Below, one piece after another: positions 33,776-41,251 of a DNA stretch of 64,000 nucleotides. Location of the stretch: the NCBI GenBank assembly GCA_011390205.1, contig JAABSX010000005.1, positions 1-64,000 of the forward strand, given 5' to 3'. The number at the start of each line of letters is the position of its first letter. Position 1 is the first letter of the stretch. The notes below the pieces were generated by a model. It was not told the origin of the DNA, searched no databases, and was given only the letters and a program-made list of their open reading frames with translations. The DNA is from Microscillaceae bacterium. Lineage in GTDB: Bacteria; Bacteroidota; Bacteroidia; Cytophagales; Microscillaceae. A program made the translations under genes and the position numbers.

Positions 33776-35113
33776 TTAAGTTAATTCGTTCAATCGCTTT
33801 TTCACCTCATTAGAACCTAAAAAGACCAACAGCCCTTGCATCTGATGAGGAGGTATGCCCATCGGGTTATTCAAGGCAAACTGTAGGTTTTGCCTCATTT
33901 GTGAATAAGAAAAATGAGGTTTTTGCTCAAAAAGGGCATCTAGTTTGTCCAAAAGGCTTTGCAGGTCGCCTTGTTGTGCTAGGTTGCGCAGTTCTTCTAT
34001 CGTTGTTTTTACGGGGCTATCTGCGCCTTTGAGTAGATTTTCCAAGCGTTGTCCTAGGCTTTGCGCTTCTTTTTCTTGTGCATTTTTGAGCATTGCAATC
34101 AGTTCGGCATTTTGTACTTGCTGTGCAGCCAATATCTCAAGCAGTTTTTCATCAGAAGCTCCCTGATTGATGGTAATGTTTTGTCCATTGATGGCAGTTA
34201 CAACATTGTGGTTGCCGTCTATTTTTACTTCATTTTTCATAAGCCATTGGAATTGTTGTCTATATGCTGTATCGGTTTGTGTAGGTTCTTGTAGATTGAT
34301 GATGGATTTGGTTTCGTCCATTAGTTGAAAAGCCTCCTCGAAAGCCCGTTCTGTGGGTTTGCCTTCGGGGTAGTGTACCAGCACAAAGTTTTTGGTACTG
34401 CTTTCTTCTAGCACATTGAGCTGCGGCTGTTGTTTGCGTTTGCTCAGGGGATAAACCCGCTCACGCACATACATAGCGAGGTCAAAAAACTTGATGTCTT
34501 TTTCATCAGTTTGGAGGTAAGTGCCTGCCAAGCCCTCTACCAGGGCAAAAGTAAAGAGGCTCACGGGCGTACTGGTGAGCGAAGTTTGCTGGGCGTGTGA
34601 GGCAGTCAGCACCACACGGTTGGGCTGTATTTTGAGCAAACTTTCAGGCTCAAAGGGAATGGCAGTAGGCTCAAGTGCATCAGCTGTGATGCCACCTGCG
34701 TGGCAGCAATCCAAGAGAATGAGCATTTTATCGGTTTTGATTTGCTGTAGTTTTGCTACAAACTCGCTTCCTAATAAGGCAGAAGTCTGCCAGTCGGCTT
34801 CGGTGGTATCGTGGCAAATCAAGTAATGCTTGGCTTTTTTGCTGCGGTAGCCATGCCCCGAGAAATAGACCCAAACCATGTCTGCGGTTTGGGTGCTGGT
34901 TTGGGCAATGAGATTATCTAAGGCAGTTAAAATTCCTTGCTTGCTTGCCTGTTCTTTGATAAGGCAAGTAATATTATCTTGAGGCACTTTAGCTCTTTTC
35001 TCGAGTTCTATTGCCATTTTTTTGGCATCTGTGGCAGTGATTGCCATTGCTTCGCTGTCGCCTTCGGGGCGTTGCCCTATGCCGATGAGGAGGGCGTGGG
35101 TGTTTTCAGTCAT
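33776..35113 (-). CDS. caspase-like (peptidase C14) protein with C-terminal interaction region
   Basis: The 445-residue protein begins with a caspase fold (1-245): HALLIGIG first strand, catalytic H87 in YFSGHGYR and C136 or C137 in LILLDCCHAGG, and VVLTASHAQQTS, so the catalytic dyad is intact. A linker follows, then a short beta motif GNHNVVTAINGQNITINQG (about 298-316), like the strands that precede assembly domains in bacterial conflict proteins. The protein ends with a helical region (320-445) with coiled-coil and a final bundle (PMGIPPHQMQGLLVFLG). It would cleave target proteins when triggered. It lies between the patatin and TIR-SUMF1 genes on the same strand. Confidence 0.9.
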   Translation of the reverse strand: MTENTHALLIGIGQRPEGDSEAMAITATDAKKMAIELEKRAKVPQDNITCLIKEQASKQGILTALDNLIAQTSTQTADMVWVYFSGHGYRSKKAKHYLICHDTTEADWQTSALLGSEFVAKLQQIKTDKMLILLDCCHAGGITADALEPTAIPFEPESLLKIQPNRVVLTASHAQQTSLTSTPVSLFTFALVEGLAGTYLQTDEKDIKFFDLAMYVRERVYPLSKRKQQPQLNVLEESSTKNFVLVHYPEGKPTERAFEEAFQLMDETKSIINLQEPTQTDTAYRQQFQWLMKNEVKIDGNHNVVTAINGQNITINQGASDEKLLEILAAQQVQNAELIAMLKNAQEKEAQSLGQRLENLLKGADSPVKTTIEELRNLAQQGDLQSLLDKLDALFEQKPHFSYSQMRQNLQFALNNPMGIPPHQMQGLLVFLGSNEVKKRLNELT

Positions 35114-35281
35114 GTTTATGAATTTTAGCTATCATTTTTTACTAACGATATAGACATTCCACTTTTTGTAGTGTAGTCAGTTAATTTCTAATAATGTTTT
35201 GCATCATATAGACGTGCCACTTTTTAAAAAAGTGGCACGTCTTTTACGCCTGAGGTCTAGGATTTAGTACTTAGCAAAAGT
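35114..35281. other. spacer with degenerate direct repeats
   Basis: ATATAGACATTCCACTTTTT (35146-35166 region) and ATATAGACGTGCCACTTTTT (35207-35225) are near-identical direct repeats about 60 bp apart; the second forms half of the perfect hairpin listed next. They could be regulatory half-sites or scraps of a repeat. Confidence 0.45.
35211..35241. terminator. strong hairpin upstream of the caspase gene
   Basis: GACGTGCCACTTTTT (35211-35225) pairs perfectly with AAAAAGTGGCACGTC (35227-35241). T-rich sequence follows on the plus side only (CTTTTA), so it is not an ideal terminator for the minus-strand genes. It lies 98 bp before the caspase start and could attenuate read-through from patatin. 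Confidence 0.5.
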
Positions 35282-35461
35282 TTATTCCCACTCATCGCGT
35301 ATCTGCTTTTGAATAGCTACAAAATCCTTTGATTCAATAATACCAGAGAACTTATTCAAATCAGGATAACCTTTTTTTATTTTTTTGCTTTTTTGCATTA
35401 TTTGCTCAACAGCTACTCTAATTTCTCGCTCTGTTGCATTTTTTTGAATTTGAACTATCAC
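35282..35461 (-). CDS. small protein (59 residues), antitoxin-like C-terminus
   Basis: A minus-strand ORF between the patatin and caspase genes, with GTG as the only plausible start (GTG ATA GTT CAA). The product reads VIVQIQKNATEREIRVAVEQIM, then a lysine-rich stretch, and ends FSGIIESKDFVAIQKQIRDEWE (here quoted in pieces). The first half could pair as an amphipathic strand-helix; the tail resembles those of small type II antitoxins that wrap a toxin, but no toxin gene is adjacent. Function unknown. It may be a small regulator of the cluster. Confidence 0.45.
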   Translation of the reverse strand: MIVQIQKNATEREIRVAVEQIMQKSKKIKKGYPDLNKFSGIIESKDFVAIQKQIRDEWE

Positions 35462-35544
35462 TTTTTTTGTAGTTAAGATGAATTTTTATGTTTTGCCTTT
35501 TACCAAAATTAATAACTTTAAAAGAGAAAAAAAAGCTATCTTCT

Positions 35545-36582
35545 CTAACTTAACAAATCACAAATAGTCAATAATTCTCTTTCGTGCGTTTTGATGTACT
35601 CTTTAGCAAGTTTGATGAGTGCCTCTATATTTTTGGGATTGTCCATCTGACCCAGTTCTTCGGGGATATTCAGCTCAATGCGCTGATAGCGTGGCGTGCC
35701 GTCTGTGTAGGGTGGCAAAAGGTGCTGCATGGTATAGTGTGTGCTTTCCGAGACACTTTGCATAAAAATATCAGTCAGCAGCGGTTGTACCCATTGGAGC
35801 GTTCCCCATTTTTGGGCATCTTTTCCTGAGATGGTTTTTTGGATATGCCCCGTGCCGAGCGAAAGCATATAAAAAGGAAAATCACTGTCGCTAGGTGCTA
35901 CATCAGGTTCAAATAGTTTTTCGCCACTTGTTTTGTGCTTAAAGATTTCCTTTCCTTCACTGTATGCCAGCACAGCAGGATTGTTTGCCAATACGCCTCC
36001 ATCAATCAATGCCAAATCATCATCTTCTTTAAATTTGGTGAAAATCGGCTCAAAATAAGTAGGCGCAGCCGAAGTAGCGCGGGCAACTTCTCTGAGTAAG
36101 TAATCTTCTTCCTTTTTTTTGCGGGCCACTCTAGAGGTAAAGTAAAAAGGGCGGTTGCTTGTGAGGTCGTGGCTCGTGATAAAGACATTCGTTTTACAAT
36201 CTTTGAGGCGTTTGTCGCCAAAGTATTTTGCCAAGACGCTTTCTATGCCTTGTGAGGTATAAGGTTTTTGGATAAGGTCTTTGAGGGCTGTTTTTGAGAG
36301 GAGTTTTGTCCATAAGTTGCTGGGGCGTTTGCCAAAAATAGTTTCCCCATTTGCTTTGTAAAGCTCCAGCATTTCTTCTGCCGAAAAGGGTTCGTAGGTT
36401 TCGGGGTTTTCAGTGGCCAGCCCTAGGCTGATGATGCCTCCCGTAGAAGTGCCTGCTATCAGGTCAAAGGTACTAGAAAGTGAGCCAATTTGCGACTCAA
36501 TGAAGGCCAGGATAGTACAAGGAATCACACCTCGGATTCCTCCACCATCAATAGATAAGATTTTTAATTTGGGCTTTTGCAT
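35545..36582 (-). CDS. patatin-like phospholipase
   Basis: The 345-residue protein is a complete patatin: oxyanion-hole loop DGGGIRG (12-18), nucleophile S46 in GTSTG, and D194 in IDGGVLANNPA, completing the Ser-Asp dyad. It has no signal peptide, so it acts in the cytoplasm on the inner leaflet. The closest class by motif pattern is the CapV/cellular-defence type rather than the T5SS-secreted type. It is the first gene of the five-gene minus-strand cluster, which suggests membrane degradation as one arm of a cell-suicide response. No CD-NTase gene accompanies it. Confidence 0.92.
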   Translation of the reverse strand: MQKPKLKILSIDGGGIRGVIPCTILAFIESQIGSLSSTFDLIAGTSTGGIISLGLATENPETYEPFSAEEMLELYKANGETIFGKRPSNLWTKLLSKTALKDLIQKPYTSQGIESVLAKYFGDKRLKDCKTNVFITSHDLTSNRPFYFTSRVARKKKEEDYLLREVARATSAAPTYFEPIFTKFKEDDDLALIDGGVLANNPAVLAYSEGKEIFKHKTSGEKLFEPDVAPSDSDFPFYMLSLGTGHIQKTISGKDAQKWGTLQWVQPLLTDIFMQSVSESTHYTMQHLLPPYTDGTPRYQRIELNIPEELGQMDNPKNIEALIKLAKEYIKTHERELLTICDLLS

Positions 36583-36898
36583 ACGATAAAGTGGTTAAGC
36601 GTAAGATTGATGTTACTATCTGCCAATATAGCTGTTTTCTATAAAAAAGGTTTCGCTATTCTGCGAATATTGACCTTTTCCCGATAAAACTGTAAACAAG
36701 TAAAAACCTTCTCCGTGATTGGTGAGAATACAAAGCACTTGATTTTGATGGGCAAACACACAGAGCAAAGGTGAGTGATTCATCATCAAGGGGTTCAATG
36801 GTCTTAAATCATTGATTTATTTTGTAAATCAAGTATCATCTCTATAAAATCTATGCACCAAGTGCTAGAGTCTTTTAAAAGCTTGTTATTTTTGTGCT
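36583..36898. other. 316-bp divergent intergenic region (patatin/hemE)
   Basis: This region should hold the promoter of the patatin cluster on the minus strand and that of hemE on the plus strand. A minus-strand 60-codon ORF (36616-36798) contains GEGFYLFTVLSGKGQYSQ, faintly like a secretion-tail motif, but it is too short to call. The hemE -7 box is listed separately; no exact box was found for the cluster. Confidence 0.4.
36887..36894 (+). promoter_or_regulatory. -7 box TATTTTTG immediately before hemE
   Basis: Exact TAnnTTTG match that ends only 4 bp before the hemE ATG, implying a leaderless or very short-leader transcript. Confidence 0.4.
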
Positions 36899-37924
36899 AT
36901 GAAACTAAAAAATGACTTGATACTCCGCACCCTCAGAGGTGAGCAGACAGAGCGAAAGCCCGTCTGGCTGATGCGACAAGCAGGGCGAATCTTGCCCGAA
37001 TACCGTGCCGTCCGTGCCAAGCTAAGCGGATTTATAGAACTTGCCAAAACTCCTGAGCGTGCCGCAGAAGTAACCATACAGCCCGTAGATATTCTAGGGG
37101 TAGATGCTGCCATTATATTTTCAGATATCTTGGTAATTCCAGAAGCCATGGGGCTGCCCTATGAAATGGTGGAAAAACGAGGACCTTTTTTTCCGAATAC
37201 AGTTCGTAAGGCTTCCGATTTAGATAAATTACACATCGCACAGGCAGATGAGCTAGATTATGTACTCGAAGCCATCCAGATTACCAAAAAAAACCTAGAC
37301 GGGCGAGTACCTTTGATAGGCTTTGCAGGTGCGCCTTGGACCATCATGGCGTATATGGTGGAGGGAAGTGGCTCTAAGACTTTCTCTGTAGCCAAAAGAA
37401 TGCTTTACCAAAACCCTGCACTTGCCCATGAGCTGCTAGACAAAATCACCCAAAGCACGATTCACTACCTCAAAGCCCAAGTAAAAGCAGGTGCCGATAT
37501 GCTTCAGTTATTTGATTCCTGGGCTGGTATTCTTTCCCCTGAGGTTTACCGAAAATTTTCATTGCCTTATATCCAAAAAATAGCTGAAGCCATCACCGAG
37601 GTGCCGCTGATAGTCTTCGCAAAAGGAGCTTTCTTTGTGAGGGAAGATTTGGGAAAACTGCCTTGTGCAGGCATCGGGCTTGACTGGACGATGGATATTC
37701 AAGAATCTAGGAAGCTTGTGGGCAGTGATAAGGTGCTACAAGGAAACCTAGACCCTTGCATGCTCTATGCACCTGATAAAGTCTTGCAAGAGGCTACCCT
37801 CAATATGATGAAAGCCTTTGGAGATAAACATATCGTTAATCTTGGGCATGGCGTCTATCCAGATATTGACCCAGAAAAGGTTAAAATCTTTATAGAAACC
37901 GTGAAAAGTGCAGGTTCTGAATAA
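36899..37924 (+). CDS. hemE: uroporphyrinogen decarboxylase
   Basis: It decarboxylates uroporphyrinogen III to coproporphyrinogen III in heme synthesis. The 341-residue protein shows the URO-D signature near the N-terminus ([16 protein letters not shown]), [10 protein letters not shown] in the active site, [14 protein letters not shown] and the C-terminal [15 protein letters not shown]. Length and start agree with family members. No other heme gene is in the window. Confidence 0.97.
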   Translation: MKLKNDLILRTLRGEQTERKPVWLMRQAGRILPEYRAVRAKLSGFIELAKTPERAAEVTIQPVDILGVDAAIIFSDILVIPEAMGLPYEMVEKRGPFFPNTVRKASDLDKLHIAQADELDYVLEAIQITKKNLDGRVPLIGFAGAPWTIMAYMVEGSGSKTFSVAKRMLYQNPALAHELLDKITQSTIHYLKAQVKAGADMLQLFDSWAGILSPEVYRKFSLPYIQKIAEAITEVPLIVFAKGAFFVREDLGKLPCAGIGLDWTMDIQESRKLVGSDKVLQGNLDPCMLYAPDKVLQEATLNMMKAFGDKHIVNLGHGVYPDIDPEKVKIFIETVKSAGSE

Positions 37925-37997
37925 TGGTTTATCGAAACTAACAGTATCAATTTTATCTTTTGGGTAAACTTGGTACTGCTACACCCCTAAAATCAAG

Positions 37998-39368
37998 ATG
38001 TGGCTTCCTATTTTTATTTTTTTATACCTAAGTCTAAATATAGGCATCGGTTGGTGGGCTTCTCGCTGGATAAAAACTTCTAGTGATTTTGCAATAGCAG
38101 GTCGGAATTTGCCTTTGTTCTTGGCTTCTTCAGCTATGTTTGCCACTTGGTTTGGTTCAGAGACCATGCTGGGGGCATCCTCAGTATTTGCAGAGAAAGG
38201 TATTATAGGTGTGATAGAAGAGCCTTTTGGGGCGGCCTTATGTTTGTTTTTGGTAGGTGCTTTCTTTGCTCGCCCGCTTTATCGTAAAAAAATTCTGACC
38301 TTCAATGATTATTATCGGGCACGCTATGGTACTCTGGTAGAGTTTATTTCAGCCATTATCATGATTCCTTCTTATTTTGGGTGGATAGCTGCCCAGCTGA
38401 TAGCCATGTCTATTATTTTGAATGTATTGATAGGGCTTCCTCTTTTTTGGGGGATACTCCTTTGTGCCGTAGTGGTTGTGATTTATACTTATATTGGGGG
38501 GATGTGGGCGGTCTCTATTACTGATTCTATTCAGACAGTGATTATTATTGTGGGCTTGTTGTTTTTTGCAGTTCAAATGGTAAATTTAGTGGGGGGCTTT
38601 GACAAAGTAATTGCGAGTACTCCCAAAGGTTTTTTTCGTTTTTATCCCAAAGCAGATGTTCACAGCATTGCAGAGTACATAGTTGCTTGGATTACTATAG
38701 GCTTGGGAGCGATTCCTCAGCAAGATATTTTTCAGAGAGTCGCAGCAGCAAAATCTGAGAATACTGCTGTGAGGGCTTCTTATCTTTCTTCTTTGATGTA
38801 TCTTGTAATTGCTTCTTTGCCCTTATTGATAGGTCTGTGTGGGGGTATTTTATATCCTGAGCTACTCAAAGAGAATGCACAGATGCTTTTGCCACAAATA
38901 GTAATTCAGCACGGAAATTTATTTTTACAAGTATTGTTTTTTGGGGCATTACTTTCAGCAATTATGAGTACAGCAAGTGGGGCTATGCTTGCACCTGCCA
39001 CAGTGGTAGCTGAGAATCTGATTAAGCCACGATACCCCGCTCTGACTGATAAGCAGCTTCTCCGTATAATGCGGTTTTCACTGGTGGGTATTGCTGTAAG
39101 TTCTGCTATTATGGCGAATCTTCAACGCAATATTTATGACTTAGTGGCTCAATCTGCTACTTTCGGTCTGGTGTCTCTGTTTGTGCCTTTAGTGGCGGGT
39201 TTGTATTGGAAGCCAGCCAATCAGGTGGGGGCTCTCTCTGCGATGGTGTTGGGGATGTCTGTTTGGATATTTTTCACATTCTTGCCGATAGGCTTTCCTG
39301 AGCAGCTTTTAGGGCTTTTTGCCAGTATATTGGGGATGCTTTTGGGAAGCCTCCTAACAAAAAAATAA
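37998..39368 (+). CDS. sodium:solute symporter family protein
   Basis: The 456-residue inner-membrane protein has about 13 hydrophobic helices and SSS family features: DFAIAGRNLPLFLASSAMFATWFGSE split as the sodium-site helix 1 and LTFNDYYRARYG. The helix 8 region carries the STASGAMLAPATVVAENL stretch. Substrate cannot be deduced; it belongs to the branch of general cation-substrate symporters and not to the VC_2705 group found earlier in the window. It is convergent with the alanine dehydrogenase gene. Confidence 0.88.
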   Translation: MWLPIFIFLYLSLNIGIGWWASRWIKTSSDFAIAGRNLPLFLASSAMFATWFGSETMLGASSVFAEKGIIGVIEEPFGAALCLFLVGAFFARPLYRKKILTFNDYYRARYGTLVEFISAIIMIPSYFGWIAAQLIAMSIILNVLIGLPLFWGILLCAVVVVIYTYIGGMWAVSITDSIQTVIIIVGLLFFAVQMVNLVGGFDKVIASTPKGFFRFYPKADVHSIAEYIVAWITIGLGAIPQQDIFQRVAAAKSENTAVRASYLSSLMYLVIASLPLLIGLCGGILYPELLKENAQMLLPQIVIQHGNLFLQVLFFGALLSAIMSTASGAMLAPATVVAENLIKPRYPALTDKQLLRIMRFSLVGIAVSSAIMANLQRNIYDLVAQSATFGLVSLFVPLVAGLYWKPANQVGALSAMVLGMSVWIFFTFLPIGFPEQLLGLFASILGMLLGSLLTKK

Positions 39369-39397
39369 CCGCACACCATTCACTCCCCTCCTTGGTA

Positions 39398-40639
39398 TCA
39401 AAGCCGAGCTGCCATCAGCAGGCCTAAATCTTTGTGAGGCATATTAAATTTCTTGGCAAGGTCAGCATTGGTTAGGCTGCCTTTGTAAGCATAGACTCCC
39501 TTCATAAACCATTGGTTAGAAAAAATCATATCATCCACACCTCCTTTTTCGGCAATCTCTAAAAGGTAAGGGGCAAAAATATTGCTCAGGGCAGTAGAAG
39601 ATGTACGAGGCACTCTAGAAGCAATATTAGGCACACAATAGTGAATCACTCCGTATTTTTTGAAGGTAGGGTTTTGTAGTGTGGTGATTTCGGAGGTCTC
39701 TATGCAGCCGCCTTGGTCTATAGATACATCAATGATGACAGAGTTTGGCTTCATTTTACTGACCATTTCTTCGGTAACGATGACAGGTGTTCGCCCTTTT
39801 TCGGAGCGGATGGCAGAGATAAGCACATCTGCACGGCTGATGGCTTCTGTCAGTGTAACTACATCTAGTGTAGAGGTATAAAGGTTGTGCTGCCCAATAG
39901 AATATTTGAGGCGGCGAAGTTTGTAGGTATGCCTGTCAAACACCTTAATCTCTGAGCCTAGCCCTATGGCAGTGCGTGCAGCATACTCACCTACGGTGCC
40001 TGCTCCTAGCACTACTACTTTGGTGGGGGGCACACCCGTTACACCTCCTAAGATGATTCCTTTGCCGTCATTGTGGCTGCTGAGGTATTCGGCAGCAATG
40101 AGCATGACGGTGCTTCCAGCGATTTCACTCATAGCCCTTACAGCGGGCATTCCGCCCACTTTGTCTTGTATCAGCTCAAAAGCTACGGTGGTTAGTTTTT
40201 TCTTTAAGATGGTTTTGAGAAATTCAGGACGCAGTTTTGCCATTTGGATGGCAGAGATAAGTACCTTGCCAGGCTTCATGTAGTTGATTTCTTCTTCACT
40301 AGGGGGCTCTATTTTAAGTACAATGTCAGATTCAAACACCTCTTGGGGTGAGTAAGCGATTCGCCCTCCAGCTTCACTGTAATCTTTGTCTTCAAATTTG
40401 GCGTGCAGCCCTGCGTTGGTTTCTATCACTACCTGATGCCCTCTGCGTGTGAGGATTTCTACGGCTTCGGGTGTGAGTGCGATTCTTTTCTCAAACTCAC
40501 TATTTTCACGGGGGATTCCTATTTGCAGAGATTTAAACTCTTTGTTCACTAGTTGGGTCTGCTCTATGGGGTAGAGCATTAATTGTTCTTTGGCACGTTG
40601 GTCTATTTCTACACCACCTTCTTGATACTGTTTACTCAT
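39398..40639 (-). CDS. ald: alanine dehydrogenase (AlaDH/PNT family)
   Basis: It catalyses NAD-dependent interconversion of alanine and pyruvate. The 413-residue protein carries AlaDH/PNT N-terminal motifs (IGIPRENSEFEKRIALTPEAV), GVPPTKVVVLGAGTVGEYAAR in the NAD fold and the IDQGGCIETS loop. About 35 extra N-terminal residues before the usual start are typical of Bacteroidota forms. A membrane transhydrogenase subunit is ruled out by the lack of a partner beta gene and by the C-terminal length. Its 5' end overlaps tsaE by 8 bp. Confidence 0.88.
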   Translation of the reverse strand: MSKQYQEGGVEIDQRAKEQLMLYPIEQTQLVNKEFKSLQIGIPRENSEFEKRIALTPEAVEILTRRGHQVVIETNAGLHAKFEDKDYSEAGGRIAYSPQEVFESDIVLKIEPPSEEEINYMKPGKVLISAIQMAKLRPEFLKTILKKKLTTVAFELIQDKVGGMPAVRAMSEIAGSTVMLIAAEYLSSHNDGKGIILGGVTGVPPTKVVVLGAGTVGEYAARTAIGLGSEIKVFDRHTYKLRRLKYSIGQHNLYTSTLDVVTLTEAISRADVLISAIRSEKGRTPVIVTEEMVSKMKPNSVIIDVSIDQGGCIETSEITTLQNPTFKKYGVIHYCVPNIASRVPRTSSTALSNIFAPYLLEIAEKGGVDDMIFSNQWFMKGVYAYKGSLTNADLAKKFNMPHKDLGLLMAARL

Positions 40640-41060
40640 ATCTCTGCAAATCTATTGTTCTGTTACCTTTTTTTACATGTATCCGAATAGCTAGGTGCTT
40701 TTCGGGGATAAGATTGGTTGCTTTGGAAGGCCACTCAATCCAGCAATATTTATCATCATAAAAATACTCCTCATAGCCTAGGTCTAAGAGTTCATCATCA
40801 TCATTGATGCGGTAGAGGTCAAAATGGTATATTTTAGTTCCTTCTTTAGTAAGGTACTCATTGACCAGCGAGTAAGTAGGGCTTTTGACAGCATCTATGA
40901 CCCCAAAGTGCTGCCCTAGGGCTTTTATCAAAGTAGTCTTACCAGCACCCAAATCACCCTCAAAAGTCCATATTTTTAAACCTTCAGCGAATTTAGTGAT
41001 TTTTTTGGCTACTTCGTTCAGTTCGTCTAGGTCTTTATAAATGATTTGCCCTGTCATCAT
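40632..41060 (-). CDS. tsaE: tRNA t6A biosynthesis ATPase TsaE
   Basis: An ATPase of the t6A37 threonylcarbamoylation complex with TsaB, TsaD and TsaC. The 142-residue protein contains the Walker A motif GDLGAGKT (35-42), FGVIDAVKSPTYSLVNEY and the YHFDLYRI motif, and ends in a short basic tail. Two adjacent ATG codons begin the ORF. It overlaps the alanine dehydrogenase start and is probably cotranscribed with it. Confidence 0.95.
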   Translation of the reverse strand: MMTGQIIYKDLDELNEVAKKITKFAEGLKIWTFEGDLGAGKTTLIKALGQHFGVIDAVKSPTYSLVNEYLTKEGTKIYHFDLYRINDDDELLDLGYEEYFYDDKYCWIEWPSKATNLIPEKHLAIRIHVKKGNRTIDLQRYE

Positions 41061-41251
41061 CGATGATATATTTAAAAATAAGTATTTTTTTAGAAAACAG
41101 TAAATTTATTTGCCAATTTTTATGCTGTAAGCACTGATGTTTTTATTGTAAATAATTGATTATCAAGGGTTTGCACCCATTCCTTATTCCATTCATCCAG
41201 ACCGAGTATTTGCCCCAAGTGAATGCATGCCCATTTTGGCAGGGGGAGGCA

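Noticed and set aside
35545-36582. CBASS operon based on the CapV-like patatin
   Set aside because: No cyclic-nucleotide synthase (CD-NTase), Cap2/Cap3 or sensor gene is adjacent; only the effector fold matches.
36616-36798. 60-codon minus-strand ORF before the patatin gene
   Set aside because: A weak likeness to a secretion tail only; it lacks a signal peptide and may occupy the promoter region of the cluster.
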